Counted from the first letter of the stretch, positions 8,236 through 17,733 are shown. The stretch is DNA of 64,000 bases from Sphingomonas sp. Leaf242 (GCF_001422045.1 NZ_LMLW01000007.1:434001-498000); one strand, 5' to 3'. The notes: generated by a model from the sequence alone, not told the origin. Program-made: numbers and translations.

Positions 8236-8876
8236 GCGCGGTCGGCGTCCGGCTGCCGATCTGGGTGTGCAGCGGTGAAGGCGGGTAGGGCGCGGGCGTT
8301 CTCTGCTGCCGCCTTGAGCTTCGGGTAAGGCGAAAGATCGACCCCAAATCGCTCGGCCGAATACACTTGCGGCACGAGATGACAATCGGCGATCGTCGGT
8401 GTCTCGCCGAACGCGAATCCGTCACCATAGCGCGCGATCTGCGTCTCGAGCGCGGCGAAACCGTCGCCGATCCAGCGTGCGATCCAGCGGTTTACCGCTG
8501 CCTCGTCGGCCCCGAACTCGGTCCGCAAGGCGTTCAGAATACGAAGATTGTTCACCGGATGAATGTCGCAGGCGATCGTCGCGGCCATCGCACGGACGAT
8601 CGCCCGGTCGTTGGCGCCAACGGGGAGCAGCGGTGGATCGGGATACGTCTCGTCGATCCATTCGAGAATCGCGGGGCTCTGCGTCAAGATCCGGTCGTCA
8701 GTCTCCAGCGCCGGAACGAGCTCCTGAGGATTGAGCGTGCGATACCCCGCCTCGCGTTGCGCGCCTTTGCGAAGGTCATGCGTGACCTGCGCATACGCCA
8801 CGCCCTTCAGCGCCAGCGCGATGCGGACGCGGTAGGCAGTGGTCGAGCGCCAATAGCCGTGCAGCGTCAGGCTCAC
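8232..8876 (-). CDS. maiA: Maleylacetoacetate isomerase (zeta-class GST)
   Basis: This 214-residue protein has the zeta-class glutathione transferase fold: N-terminal thioredoxin-like domain starting [20 protein letters not shown], the conserved [10 protein letters not shown] loop with the cis-Pro and the [19 protein letters not shown] glutathione-binding segment, then an all-helical domain. It isomerises maleylacetoacetate to fumarylacetoacetate using glutathione. It overlaps hmgA and the Rieske gene by four bases on each side, so it is translationally coupled to homogentisate dioxygenase. A fumarylacetoacetase gene, usually adjacent, is absent from the window. Confidence 0.93.
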   Translation of the reverse strand: MSLTLHGYWRSTTAYRVRIALALKGVAYAQVTHDLRKGAQREAGYRTLNPQELVPALETDDRILTQSPAILEWIDETYPDPPLLPVGANDRAIVRAMAATIACDIHPVNNLRILNALRTEFGADEAAVNRWIARWIGDGFAALETQIARYGDGFAFGETPTIADCHLVPQVYSAERFGVDLSPYPKLKAAAENARALPAFTAAHPDRQPDADRA

Positions 8877-10210
8877 TTGGGCAGGATCGCTTTCGGGAAG
8901 TCGGACCAGACCGCGTCGTAATCCAGCTGCGAATGCTCGAGCGCAAAGGCGGTCGGCTTGTACGGCCAGCAGCTCTCCAGCATGAACGCCATCGTCCCGT
9001 CGATCTTGTGTGGCTTCAGGTCGGCCGCGCTCGCACCCTGCCAGCTCGCCAGATCCGGCCCGTGGCCCGACATCAGATTGTGCAGCGAAATGCCGCCCGG
9101 CGCGAACCCTTCGGCCTTCGCATCATACGCGCCGGTGATCAGCCCCATAGCCTCGGACATAATGTTGCGGTGGAACCACGGCGGGCGGAAGGTGCCTTCG
9201 GCGACCATCCAGCGTGGCGGAAAGATCACGAAGTCGGCGTTTGCGCGGCCGGGCACGTCGCTCGGCGAGGTCAGCAGCGTGAAGATCGACGGATCGGGAT
9301 GATCGAAGCTGACGGTATTGATCGTGTTGAACCGCGACAGATCGTACCGCCACGGCGCAAGATTGCCGTGCCACGCGACGACGTCGAGCGGCGAGTGATC
9401 GAGCGTGGTGGTCCACAACGACCCCATGAACTTCTGGACGACCTCGACCGGCTCGTCACGGTCCTCGAACCACGCAACCGGCGTCTCGAAATCGCGCGGG
9501 TTGGCGAGGCCATTGGCGCCGATCGGACCGAGATCGGGCAGGCGGAACAGCGCGCCGTGATTCTCCGCGACATAGCCGCGCGCTTCGCCATCGGGGAGTT
9601 CGGCGCGGAAGCGGACGCCGCGCGGCACGAGCGCGATCTGGCCGGGGGCGATGTCGATCCGGCCGAGTTCGGTCAGCAACCGGAGCCGTCCGGCTTGGGG
9701 GATGAACAGCAGTTCGCCGTCCGCATCCATGAAGACGCGCGAAAGCATGTTAGTGTTGGCGGCGTAGACATGCAGCGCCACGCCTTCGAGATCGGCGGGA
9801 TCGCGGTTGGCCAGCATCGTCGTCATGCCGTCGATTAAATCAGTGCCGGGGGCGGGCACCTCGATCGGGTCCCAGCGCAAGCGGTTGGGTGCTAGCGGCG
9901 CGTCGGTCGTGCCGGGCGCGAACCGCTTGGCGCCGGCATAGCGCTCGAACGGCGGATGCTCCGCGGTCGGGCGCATCCGGTAGAGCCAGCTGCGGCGGTT
10001 CTCGTGTCGGGGCGCGGTGAACGCGGTGCCGGAGAGCTGCTCGGTATAGAGACCGAACGCGGGGCGCTGCGGCGAATTGCGACCGATCGGCAGCGCCCCG
10101 GGGATTGCCTCGGTCGATACGTGGTTGCCGAAGCCGGGCTGGTACGCCGCTTTGTCTTCAGTCTGGCCGGCGGTTTCATTGGCTGCGTCGACTGGCTGGT
10201 GAATTGTCAT
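8873..10210 (-). CDS. hmgA: Homogentisate 1,2-dioxygenase
   Basis: This 445-residue cupin-type Fe(II) enzyme opens the ring of homogentisate to maleylacetoacetate. Recognisable blocks are [19 protein letters not shown] near the N-terminus, [20 protein letters not shown] with metal-ligand His and Glu (NIMSEAMG), and the C-terminal [13 protein letters not shown] place the start at MTIHQPVD because GGAGAGGAA lies just upstream; a frame extension to 10240 has no such site. It follows hpd on the same strand after a 205-base gap containing a family D repeat, and overlaps maiA. Confidence 0.95.
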   Translation of the reverse strand: MTIHQPVDAANETAGQTEDKAAYQPGFGNHVSTEAIPGALPIGRNSPQRPAFGLYTEQLSGTAFTAPRHENRRSWLYRMRPTAEHPPFERYAGAKRFAPGTTDAPLAPNRLRWDPIEVPAPGTDLIDGMTTMLANRDPADLEGVALHVYAANTNMLSRVFMDADGELLFIPQAGRLRLLTELGRIDIAPGQIALVPRGVRFRAELPDGEARGYVAENHGALFRLPDLGPIGANGLANPRDFETPVAWFEDRDEPVEVVQKFMGSLWTTTLDHSPLDVVAWHGNLAPWRYDLSRFNTINTVSFDHPDPSIFTLLTSPSDVPGRANADFVIFPPRWMVAEGTFRPPWFHRNIMSEAMGLITGAYDAKAEGFAPGGISLHNLMSGHGPDLASWQGASAADLKPHKIDGTMAFMLESCWPYKPTAFALEHSQLDYDAVWSDFPKAILPK

Positions 10211-10274
10211 GGCTTCCTCTCCGTCACCTGTTCCGATCAACGCCCGAACCGCCGGCCGTTCAAACTCTTATTTG

Positions 10275-10405
10275 CCCTCTCCCCTCGGGGGAGAGAGGGG
10301 GAGACGCGCTCTTGCGCGGCGGAAGGGTGAGGGCACGTGCTGGCGTGGCGCGTGCCCTCACCCTCGGCGCTAACGCGCCTTTCCCTCTCCCCTGAGGGGA
10401 GAGGG
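10275..10405. repeat. Intergenic inverted-repeat element, family D copy 1
   Basis: The left unit CCCTCTCCCCTCGGGGGAGA and the right unit CCCTCTCCCCTGAGGGGAGA (10383-10405) are each hairpins. They flank a centre with a second inverted pair, GGGTGAGGGCACG and CGTGCCCTCACCC. It lies between hpd and hmgA on the same strand, where it could attenuate transcription. A related element is at 45311-45419. Confidence 0.75.
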
Positions 10406-10415
10406 TTTTAAGCAC

Positions 10416-11486
10416 TCAGGCGTCGACCGTGATCACGCCACGCCGGATCTGGTCCAACTCGATGCTCTCATACAACGCCTGGAAATTGCCGTTGCCGAAG
10501 CCCTCATTCCCCTTGCGCTGGATGATCTCGAAGAAGATCGGCCCGAACATGTTCTCGGTAAAGATCTGCAACAACAACCCCTCCTCGCCGACATTACCGT
10601 CGATCAGGATGCGGTTGCGGCGCAGGCGTTCGAGGTCGTGGCCGTGGTTCGGCACGCGCTTGTCGACCAGTTCATAATAGGTCTCGATCGTGTCCTGCAG
10701 CTTGACGCCGCGCGCGCGCAGCTTCTCGACCGTCTCGAAGATGTCGTCGGTGGTCAGCGCGAGATGCTGAATACCCTCGCCGTTGTAATCCTTGATGAAT
10801 TCCTCGATCTGGCTCTTGTCGTCCTGACTCTCGTTCAGCGGAATGCGGATCGCGCGGTCGGGCGCGATCATCGCCTGGCTGAACAGCCCGGTCGCCTTGC
10901 CCTTGATGTCGAAATACTTCTGCTCCTCGAAGCCGAAGATCTGCCCATAGAATTCGGCCCAGGTCCGCATCTGGCCACGCTTCACGTTGTGCGTGAGGTG
11001 ATCGAGCAGGTCGAGCCCAACGTTGTTCTGTGCCTCGGCTTCGGCCGCGCTCGGAACCGCATTCCAGTCGTCGTACAGACTGCCGGCCGCGCCATGCTTG
11101 TCGACCAAATACAGCAGCGATCCACCGATCCCTTCGAGCACATAGCTGCCCTCACCGAGCGCACCCATGCTGGCATCGGCCGCCTTGGCGCCGCGGGCGA
11201 GCGCCGCGTCGAAGGCTTCCTTGGCGTCATGGACGCGGAACGCCATGCCGCTCGCCGACGGGCCATGATCCGCGCGGAATGCCGCCGCGTGGCCACCGTC
11301 TTCGCGGTTGAGCAGCAGGTTGATGCGGCCCTGCTTGTAGCGCGTGACGGCCTTGGTCGGGTGGGTCGAGGCGGCGACGAAGCCGAACTGCTCGAACTGC
11401 GCGGCCATCCGGTCGGGATCGGGCGAGGTGAATTCGGCGAACTCGAACCCGTCGAGACCCATCGGGTTTACGTCCATATGGTCCAT
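10416..11486 (-). CDS. hpd: 4-hydroxyphenylpyruvate dioxygenase
   Basis: This 356-residue protein has two vicinal-oxygen-chelate domains. The second holds the iron ligands: His in HLTHNVKRGQM, His in GIQHLALTTDDIFE, and Glu in MFGPIFFEIIQRKGNEGFG near the C-terminus. It converts 4-hydroxyphenylpyruvate to homogentisate, the step before HmgA. The start at MDHMDVNPMGLDGFEF is preceded by AGGATG; an upstream in-frame ATG at 11549 would place coding sequence over the operator-like region. The gene is divergent from a MarR regulator. Confidence 0.95.
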   Translation of the reverse strand: MDHMDVNPMGLDGFEFAEFTSPDPDRMAAQFEQFGFVAASTHPTKAVTRYKQGRINLLLNREDGGHAAAFRADHGPSASGMAFRVHDAKEAFDAALARGAKAADASMGALGEGSYVLEGIGGSLLYLVDKHGAAGSLYDDWNAVPSAAEAEAQNNVGLDLLDHLTHNVKRGQMRTWAEFYGQIFGFEEQKYFDIKGKATGLFSQAMIAPDRAIRIPLNESQDDKSQIEEFIKDYNGEGIQHLALTTDDIFETVEKLRARGVKLQDTIETYYELVDKRVPNHGHDLERLRRNRILIDGNVGEEGLLLQIFTENMFGPIFFEIIQRKGNEGFGNGNFQALYESIELDQIRRGVITVDA

Positions 11487-11502
11487 GATCACATCCTGAC
11501 AG

Positions 11503-11560
11503 TTGGTATCCGTTGTTACCAATCTGGCGGGTTGAACAACTGGTGTCAATCGTTACGATT
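11503..11560. promoter_or_regulatory. Two matching operator-like sites between hpd and the MarR gene
   Basis: Site 1 (11503-11522, TTGGTATCCGTTGTTACCAA) has perfect six-base inverted arms. Site 2 begins 37 bases later (11541-11560, TGGTGTCAATCGTTACGATT) and agrees with site 1 at 14 of 20 aligned bases (counting from 11504). Both lie in the 79-base divergent promoter, the expected place for a MarR dimer to repress both its own gene and hpd. Confidence 0.6.
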
Positions 11561-11565
11561 TCCAT

Positions 11566-12054
11566 ATGGCTGACCGCGCACTCGTCTTGGACGATTTCAT
11601 CCCGTATCGCCTGTCGATCACCTCGAACCTCGTCAGCGAGGCGGTGGCGGATACGTATGAGGCACTGTTCGGGCTGACGATCCCGGAGTGGCGGCTGGTC
11701 GCTGTGGTCGCCGAAGCGGACGGCATCACGCAGCAGCAGGTCGGCCAGCAGACCCGGATGGACAAGGTGACCGTCAGCCGCGCGGCGATCGCCCTGGTCG
11801 AGCGCGGGCTGATGCAGCGGCATGCGAACCCCGAGGATCGCCGCTCGCATCTGTTGAAGCTCACAGGTGATGGTCACACGCTTTACGCCTCGGTCGCGCC
11901 AAAAGCGCTCGATCTGGAGCGCCGGATCTTCGCCGGGTTCTCAGGCGCAGAGGTCGAGCAGTTCGTGGCGATGCTGAGACGGATCGATGCCGTGACGATC
12001 GACCTCGTTCAGGACTCCCACGGCGGCGTCGGCGACCAGAGACCGCGCAGATGA
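11566..12054 (+). CDS. MarR-family transcriptional regulator
   Basis: This 162-residue protein has the winged-helix core of MarR proteins: EWRLVAVVAEADGITQQQVG, then QTRMDKVTVSRAAIALVERG (recognition helix), LMQRHANPEDRRSHLLKLT (the D-x-R-S wing) and a C-terminal dimerisation helix. It is divergent from hpd, so it is the likely local regulator of tyrosine/homogentisate degradation, perhaps responding to 4-hydroxyphenylpyruvate or homogentisate (inference). Its 3' end overlaps the 3' end of the opposing LysR gene by 46 bases. Confidence 0.9.
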   Translation: MADRALVLDDFIPYRLSITSNLVSEAVADTYEALFGLTIPEWRLVAVVAEADGITQQQVGQQTRMDKVTVSRAAIALVERGLMQRHANPEDRRSHLLKLTGDGHTLYASVAPKALDLERRIFAGFSGAEVEQFVAMLRRIDAVTIDLVQDSHGGVGDQRPRR

Positions 12055-12884
12055 TCGAGCAGCGCGGTGGTACCGGACGACACCGGGCCGCGCGCGTGCA
12101 CCGCATAGATGCCGACGTCTGCCGAACCGGCGAGTTCCGGGAGGACACGCACGAGGCGACCGCACGCCAAGTCCGCGCTGACATCCCATAGCGAGCGCAG
12201 CGCGATGCCGACGCCAGCCAGCGTGAGTTCGCGCACGACCTCGCTGGAGTTGGTCGCGACGTAGCTCGGGCGATCGATCGTAACGTCGCCATCTGGTCCG
12301 GCTAGGCGCCAAGGCATCTGGCCCTTCGCTGCGAGCAGGCGGTGTTCCGTAAGATCGGCCGCGTCGCACGGCGCGCTGTAGCTCGGTGCAGCGCAGAGGA
12401 CGCGACGGCTGTCGGCTAGGCGATGACCGGTCAGACTTGGCGGCACGGCTGGAGCTATCCGGATCGCGAGGTCCAGCCGATCGCCGATCACATCCGAGAA
12501 TCCGTCCGACAGGTCGAGATCGAGTCCAATCGCCGGATAGGCGTCGAGGAACGGCTTGAGGTGCGGCGCGATGTGGAGGCGGCCGAACGACGTAGGTGCG
12601 CTGACCCGTAATGGTCCGGCCGGCGTATCCGTACGGTCCGACACGCGCGCCTCTGCGTCGCGGATCGCCGCGAGGATCTCCACCATGTCGCGGTGATACG
12701 CTGCGCCGCGTGCGGTGAGGTCGAGCCGCCGCGTCGTCCGGTTGAGCAACCGCACGCCCAGCCGGGCCTCCAGCCGCGCGATGCGTTTCGAGACCATCGC
12801 CGGCGAGATACCCATCGAACGCCCCGCCGCGCTGAGGCTGGCGGTGCGGACGACCTCGGCGAAGAGGACGATGTCGGGATCCAT
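12009..12884 (-). CDS. LysR-family transcriptional regulator
   Basis: This 291-residue protein begins MDPDIVLFAEVVRTASLSAA with a typical LysR helix-turn-helix (SAAGRSMGISPAMVSKRIAR, LEARLGVRLLNRTTRRLDLT, about residues 17-58), followed by the substrate-binding-like effector domain. The effector half resembles the common YafC/DmlR-type branch (PLRVSAPTSFGRLHIAPHL). It is divergent from malate synthase G (93 bases apart), so it may regulate glcB, but I see no clear operator. The effector is unknown. Confidence 0.9.
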   Translation of the reverse strand: MDPDIVLFAEVVRTASLSAAGRSMGISPAMVSKRIARLEARLGVRLLNRTTRRLDLTARGAAYHRDMVEILAAIRDAEARVSDRTDTPAGPLRVSAPTSFGRLHIAPHLKPFLDAYPAIGLDLDLSDGFSDVIGDRLDLAIRIAPAVPPSLTGHRLADSRRVLCAAPSYSAPCDAADLTEHRLLAAKGQMPWRLAGPDGDVTIDRPSYVATNSSEVVRELTLAGVGIALRSLWDVSADLACGRLVRVLPELAGSADVGIYAVHARGPVSSGTTALLDHLRGLWSPTPPWES

Positions 12885-12977
12885 TCGTTCTCCAGGCGAT
12901 CAACAGCTTTCGGTTTATGATGTCTAGTGGCGAAGGTGGCGGGCGTCTATCGTGCTACCAGAGCATAGGAGAGCAGC

Positions 12978-15107
12978 ATGGCCGAGATGATCGAAAAGGC
13001 AGGTCTGAAGATCGCCGCATCGCTGGCGGACTTCATCGAGACACAGGCGTTGCCGGGGACGGGTCTCGATCCCGCCGCGTTCTGGCAAGGCGTGTCCGAT
13101 GTCTACGCCCGGTTCGCGCCAGAGAACGCCGCGCTGCTCGCTATCCGCGATAACCTTCAGGCTAAGATCGACGCGTGGCACGAAGCCCGCGCCGGCAAGC
13201 CGATCGACCAGATGGAGTATCAGGCGTTCCTGCGCGAGATCGGCTATCTCGTCGACGAGCCTGCGCCGTTCTCGGTTGCACCGGCCAACGTCGATGCGGA
13301 GGTCGCCTCGCTCGCCGGCGCGCAATTGGTGGTGCCGATCCTCAACGCCCGCTTCCTGCTGAACGCCGCGAACGCTCGGTGGGGGAGCTTGTACGACGCG
13401 CTCTACGGCACCGATGCGATCCCGGGCGCAGCGTCTGGTAAGGGCTATGACGCCGCGCGAGGCGCAAAGGTGATTGCCTGGGCAAAGGCGTTCCTCGACG
13501 ATGCGGTGCCGTTGGCGAACGAATCGTGGACCGACTGGACGGGTAGCAAGCCTGAGCTCGCCGAGCCGAGCCAGCTGATCGGGCATGCAGGCGACAACAT
13601 TCTGTTGCGTCACAATGGCCTGCACATTGAGCTTGTGATCGATCCTCAGCATCCGATCGGTCGTGACGACCCCGCGAACCTCGCCGACGTCGTCCTCGAA
13701 TCCGCACTCAGCACGATTGCCGATCTCGAGGATTCGATCGCCGCAGTCGATGCCGAAGACAAGGTTGCCGCCTATGCCAATTGGCTTGGGCTGATGAAGG
13801 GCGACCTGACCGCCAGCTTCGAAAAGGGCGGCCGCACGGTTACGCGGGCGCTCGAACCTGACCGACAGTACACCGCCCCCGATGGCAGCGCGTTCACGCT
13901 CCCCGGCCGCAGCCTGATGTTCGTGCGCAACGTCGGACACCTGATGACCACGCCCGCGATCTTACTTGCCGACGGCAGCGAGGCACCCGAAGGCATCCTC
14001 GACGGCATCGTCACGTCGCTGATCGGGTTGCACGATCTCAAAGGCGTGGGCGCGATCCGCAACAGCCGCGCAGGCTCGATCTACATCGTCAAACCGAAGA
14101 TGCACGGCACCGACGAGGCCGCCTTCACCAACCGCCTGTTCGACGCGATCGAGGACCTGCTCGGCCTCACGCGCCATACGATCAAGGTCGGCGTGATGGA
14201 CGAGGAGCGCCGTACGTCGGCCAATCTCGCCGCGTGCATCGCCGCGGTGAAGGACCGCGTCGTGTTCATCAACACCGGCTTCCTCGATCGCACCGGCGAC
14301 GAGATGCACACCTCGATGCGTGTCGGCCCGATGATCCGAAAGGGCGACATGAAGGCCTCGTCGTGGATCAAGGCGTATGAGGATCGCAACGTCCAGATCG
14401 GGCTCGCCTGCGGGCTCAGCGGCAAGGCGCAGATCGGCAAGGGCATGTGGGCCGCGCCGGACCGGATGGCGGACATGCTCAAGCAGAAGATCGCGCATCC
14501 GATGACCGGCGCGAACACCGCCTGGGTGCCGTCGCCGACCGCCGCGACACTGCACGCGACGCACTACCATCGCATCGACGTGTTCGCGCGGCAGGCGGAG
14601 CGGAAGGCCGAGCCGATCGCCTCGCTCGATGCGCTGCTGACGATCCCGGTTGCGACCGGACACAATTGGCAGCCGGACGAGGTGCGCGAGGAACTGGAGA
14701 ACAACGCGCAGGGTATCCTCGGCTACGTGGTGCGCTGGGTTGACCAAGGCGTCGGCTGTTCGAAGGTGCCCGATATCCACGACATCGGCCTGATGGAGGA
14801 TCGCGCGACGCTGCGGATCAGTTCGCAGCACATGGCGAACTGGCTGCTCCACGGGGTCGCGACGCCAGACGAGGCGGACGCGGCGCTGCGGCGGATGGCG
14901 GCGAAGGTCGATGCGCAGAATGCGGGCGATCCGCTGTACCGGCCGATGGCGGGGCACGAGGACGAGAGCCTCGCGTTCCAGGCCGCTCGGGCACTCGTCT
15001 TCGATGGTCTCACGCAGCCGAGCGGCTATACCGAGCCGCTGCTCCACGCGTTCCGTAAGCGGGTTAAGGAAAGGGATGCCGATGCCGCTCTACGCGATCG
15101 AGGGTAA
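12978..15107 (+). CDS. glcB: Malate synthase G
   Basis: This 709-residue, full-length GlcB condenses glyoxylate with acetyl-CoA to malate. Visible blocks: [20 protein letters not shown] in the TIM barrel, [43 protein letters not shown], the insertion [18 protein letters not shown] and the C-terminal catalytic region [25 protein letters not shown] precedes the ATG. The glyoxylate route matches the fatty-acid degradation locus 3 kb downstream, which produces acetyl-CoA. No isocitrate lyase gene is in the window. Confidence 0.96.
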   Translation: MAEMIEKAGLKIAASLADFIETQALPGTGLDPAAFWQGVSDVYARFAPENAALLAIRDNLQAKIDAWHEARAGKPIDQMEYQAFLREIGYLVDEPAPFSVAPANVDAEVASLAGAQLVVPILNARFLLNAANARWGSLYDALYGTDAIPGAASGKGYDAARGAKVIAWAKAFLDDAVPLANESWTDWTGSKPELAEPSQLIGHAGDNILLRHNGLHIELVIDPQHPIGRDDPANLADVVLESALSTIADLEDSIAAVDAEDKVAAYANWLGLMKGDLTASFEKGGRTVTRALEPDRQYTAPDGSAFTLPGRSLMFVRNVGHLMTTPAILLADGSEAPEGILDGIVTSLIGLHDLKGVGAIRNSRAGSIYIVKPKMHGTDEAAFTNRLFDAIEDLLGLTRHTIKVGVMDEERRTSANLAACIAAVKDRVVFINTGFLDRTGDEMHTSMRVGPMIRKGDMKASSWIKAYEDRNVQIGLACGLSGKAQIGKGMWAAPDRMADMLKQKIAHPMTGANTAWVPSPTAATLHATHYHRIDVFARQAERKAEPIASLDALLTIPVATGHNWQPDEVREELENNAQGILGYVVRWVDQGVGCSKVPDIHDIGLMEDRATLRISSQHMANWLLHGVATPDEADAALRRMAAKVDAQNAGDPLYRPMAGHEDESLAFQAARALVFDGLTQPSGYTEPLLHAFRKRVKERDADAALRDRG

Positions 15108-15609
15108 ACGACCGACGTTGGCCGACGACGTCTGGGTCGCGCCGTCCGCCGACGTGATCGGTGACGCGCGACTAGGGGAGGGGGCAAGCGTCTGGTTCGG
15201 TGCGGTGATCCGCGCCGACAACACGCCGATCCTCGTCGGTGCGCAGACCAACATCCAGGAAGGCGCGATGCTGCATTCCGATCCCGACGCGCCGCTGACC
15301 GTTGGCGAAGGCTGCACGATCGGCCATCACGCGATTCTTCACGGCTGCACGGTCGGCGACAACGTGCTGGTCGGGATGGGCGCGACGATTCTCAACAACG
15401 CGGTGATCGGCGAGAATTGCCTGATCGGTGCGAACGCGCTGGTGACGGAGGGGAAGGTGTTCCCGGCCGGCAGCCTGATCGTCGGCGCGCCTGCCAAGGC
15501 TGTACGGGAATTGTCGCCGGAAGCGATTGCCGCGCTGAAGACGTCGGCTTCGGCGTACGCGGCCAAGCAGCGCATCTATGCCGAGGGCCTGAGACTGATC
15601 GAAGTATAA
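15082..15609 (+). CDS. Gamma-carbonic-anhydrase-like hexapeptide-repeat protein
   Basis: This 175-residue protein is a left-handed beta-helix of hexapeptide repeats ([40 protein letters not shown], ...) of the YrdA/PaaY/gamma-CA type. The metal-binding histidines lie in AMLHSDP and [12 protein letters not shown]. The start is ambiguous: ATG at 15076 or 15082, both inside the end of glcB; 15082 has AAGGG six bases upstream and gives the family-typical N-terminus [11 protein letters not shown]. The function of this branch (carbonic anhydrase, acyltransferase or thioesterase) cannot be decided by eye. It is coupled to glcB. Confidence 0.88.
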   Translation: MPLYAIEGKRPTLADDVWVAPSADVIGDARLGEGASVWFGAVIRADNTPILVGAQTNIQEGAMLHSDPDAPLTVGEGCTIGHHAILHGCTVGDNVLVGMGATILNNAVIGENCLIGANALVTEGKVFPAGSLIVGAPAKAVRELSPEAIAALKTSASAYAAKQRIYAEGLRLIEV

Positions 15610-15635
15610 GATCCTCCCCTGCCAGGGGGAGGATC
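15610..15635. terminator. Hairpin directly after the gamma-CA stop, family E copy 1
   Basis: A 26-base inverted repeat starts right after the TAA, with arms GATCCTCCCC and GGGGAGGATC. An identical-length relative is at 23575-23600. It lies between convergent genes and probably terminates transcription from one or both sides, although there is only a short T stretch. Confidence 0.65.
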
Positions 15636-15651
15636 TTGAAGGCGGACGCTA

Positions 15652-16956
15652 TCAGAAGGTGACCCGGCCACCCAGCGACAGCACGACCGCGTGCGCGTTC
15701 TGCAGGAAGCCGTTGGTGATGATCGGCGTCTGCGCTGCGGTTCCCGCATAGGCTGCGGTTACCCGGTCGATCGTCGTATCCGAGAAGTCGACATAGCTCG
15801 CTGCCGCGTCGAGCGCGATGTGCGAGGTCAGCTGGTACGAACCACCCGCGGCATAGGTCCAGCGGTCCGCGTCCGGCACGCGCGCATCGCGCAGGCCGTT
15901 CTGGGTCGGCGTCTTGGTCCGCTGTACGCCAGCGCGGATCGTCGCCTTGGGGGTGACGTCATAATCGAAACCGCCCGCGAGGCTCCAGCTATCGCGATAG
16001 TTCTCCGGGATCGCAGTGTTCAGCGGCGCGCCCAGATCGATCGTGTCGAACTTGCTCCAGTTGTACGCGACCACCTGTGCGTTCAGCGTCAGCGCGTTGG
16101 TGGCGCGGACACGGCCGGCGACGATGACCTGGCCCGGGGTGTTGAAGCTCGCTTTCGCGCCGTCGAGCGACACGTTCGACCCCGCCAGCGGGCCGACCAG
16201 CCCGGAGATGTCGAGGCTCCCCTTCAGATTGTGGCGGATGCTCGACTTGTAGCTGATGCCGACGGTGGCGAAGTCGTTATGCAGCTGTACGCCGGCGGTC
16301 CAACCGAAATCCCAACCATCGCCCTTGAGCTGCTGGAAGCCGTCCGGCAGCGCCGCCGACACGTTGGGCAGCGCATTGTTGAGGGTGGCGTCGGTATACT
16401 CGACGTTCAGTGCACCACCGACGCGGAGCCAGTCGGTCACCGCGACGCCGATCGACGGCTGGATGTCGATCGTCCGCAAGCGGGTCTTGTCCGCGCTGTA
16501 CCGAGCCCAGCTGTTCTTCTCGTAGTTCGTCGTGAAGCTGAACGGCGACGTCACGGACACGCCGATCGCGATCCGGTCGGTCAGCGGATAGGCGACCGCG
16601 CCCGACGGCACGACACCGTTGTTGATCGGATCGCGCGATGTGCCGTTGCCGCCGACGGGGGCGAAGGCCTGCCCTGGACGGCGGATCACCGTGCCGTTGT
16701 CGATCACGTCGCCCTTGGGAAGGATCGCAGTAGCGCTGATCGCAGCGCTGCCATCGCGGATGCCGGCGATCGCGGCGGGGTTCCACCACAGCGACGAAGG
16801 GCCGGTATCGGCGCCTTCACCGGAGAAGGCGCGCCCTGCGCCACGCGCCGACTGCGCTTCGAGATAGAACGCATCGGCATATGCAGTGCTGGCAAACCCG
16901 AAGGCGGATACGAGCGCGGAAACCGCGAGAAGTGGAGCTTTGGTGCGAAACGTCAT
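15652..16956 (-). CDS. FadL/OmpP1/TodX outer-membrane transporter
   Basis: This 434-residue protein has a Sec signal peptide (cut after STAYA, about residue 27) and the family hallmark directly after it: DAFYLEAQSARGAGRAFSGE...GPSSLWWNPAAIAG, equivalent to the FadL N-terminal plug region. The rest is amphipathic beta strands and ends in ...LSLGGRVTF with the terminal Phe typical of outer-membrane beta-barrels. FadL proteins take up long-chain fatty acids or other hydrophobic molecules; the beta-oxidation genes just downstream in the window support fatty acids. It is a separate unit from DUF2147. Confidence 0.9.
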   Translation of the reverse strand: MTFRTKAPLLAVSALVSAFGFASTAYADAFYLEAQSARGAGRAFSGEGADTGPSSLWWNPAAIAGIRDGSAAISATAILPKGDVIDNGTVIRRPGQAFAPVGGNGTSRDPINNGVVPSGAVAYPLTDRIAIGVSVTSPFSFTTNYEKNSWARYSADKTRLRTIDIQPSIGVAVTDWLRVGGALNVEYTDATLNNALPNVSAALPDGFQQLKGDGWDFGWTAGVQLHNDFATVGISYKSSIRHNLKGSLDISGLVGPLAGSNVSLDGAKASFNTPGQVIVAGRVRATNALTLNAQVVAYNWSKFDTIDLGAPLNTAIPENYRDSWSLAGGFDYDVTPKATIRAGVQRTKTPTQNGLRDARVPDADRWTYAAGGSYQLTSHIALDAAASYVDFSDTTIDRVTAAYAGTAAQTPIITNGFLQNAHAVVLSLGGRVTF

Positions 16957-17006
16957 GGATAAAATCCTGAAAGCTATACTGATAGTGGAAGACGGAACAG
17001 TGCGAC

Positions 17007-17417
17007 TCAGCGCACGCGCGTCCAGGTCTGGGTCTTGCAGAGCGGGAAGAAGACGCAGCCGCGCAACTTGAGCTGGTTCGCGCCGAGTGGGGTGATCTTG
17101 CCACTATAGGTCTTGCCGTCCTCGGCATTGTAGACCTGCCCGCTGCTCCAGACGCCGTCCTTGTCGGGCTTGAACCCGCTCAGCATCTGCATGCCTTGGA
17201 TCGGGCGATTGCGCAGCGCGGTGTTGGAATTGTTCGCATCCTTCATCGAAGGATTGGCGCGCAGCGCATCGGAGGTGAGAATCTTGCCGCAGATCGACGG
17301 GCCACAGCGGCTGATCTCGACGATCGCGTTGTGGGTTTCGGTCTTCCAGCGGCCGATGACGGTCTCGGCGGTGGCGGGCGCGCCCGCTAGAAATGCGCCG
17401 ATAATCAACAGGGACAT
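17007..17417 (-). CDS. DUF2147 secreted protein
   Basis: This 136-residue protein has a signal peptide (MSLLIIGAFLAGAPATAE) and the DUF2147 pattern: GRWKTETHNAIVEISRCGPS at the start of the mature protein, GKILTSD, then YNAEDGKTYSGKITPLGANQ and LKLRGCVFFPLCKTQTWTRV at the end, with paired cysteines. It is probably periplasmic with a lipocalin-like fold. A GGAGAGG ribosome site precedes the ATG. Function is unknown; FadL lies 50 bases downstream on the same strand, so the two could form one transcript. Confidence 0.85.
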   Translation of the reverse strand: MSLLIIGAFLAGAPATAETVIGRWKTETHNAIVEISRCGPSICGKILTSDALRANPSMKDANNSNTALRNRPIQGMQMLSGFKPDKDGVWSSGQVYNAEDGKTYSGKITPLGANQLKLRGCVFFPLCKTQTWTRVR

Positions 17418-17623
17418 CTTCTATCCTCTCCTTGGATGTAGGGACGCCGTATCTGTACGGTCGTTAAAATCTTGTCAGGCTAGCGACGTTACCGCGAGCT
17501 TGCTGCCGTATACGGCATGTATCGTTTCGCCGTAGAATTGTACGAAGACAAGTCAAGTCTTCTTACTGATTCCGGGCGGTGAAAAAGTGTTCATGAGCCC
17601 ACTCCGTCATGCTGCGGGCGCCT
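17418..17623. other. Intergenic region upstream of DUF2147
   Basis: No gene is visible. It should hold the DUF2147 promoter. It contains the palindrome CCGTATACGG near 17508 and an inverted pair GAAGAC/GTCTTC at 17544-17562, which could be a terminator for the beta-oxidation genes arriving on the minus strand. The remainder to 17733 is a family A repeat. Confidence 0.4.
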
Positions 17624-17720
17624 CCGTCATGCCGGGCTCGTTCCGGCATCCACCGTTCCGCCCCCTCGAAGGTATCGAGCTCGCGGAACGGTGGCCCCCG
17701 GAACTAGTCCGGGGTGACGG
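17624..17720. repeat. Intergenic inverted-repeat element, family A copy 2
   Basis: The left arm is CCGTCATGCCGGGCTCGTTC then CGGCATCCACCGTTCCG; the right arm CGGAACGGTGG...GGAACTAGTCCGGGGTGACGG is its imperfect complement. The middle differs from copy 1 (1831-1928). Part of the left arm motif (CTCCGTCATGC) is also repeated just before it, at 17603-17612. It lies 13 bases beyond the stop of the bifunctional beta-oxidation gene. Confidence 0.75.
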
Positions 17721-17733
17721 AGTAAGTGGCTGC

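Noticed and set aside
10416..11549. Longer hpd start at 11549
   Set aside because: It would make the operator-like sites and the promoter coding; the ATG at 11486 has a ribosome site and gives the usual length.
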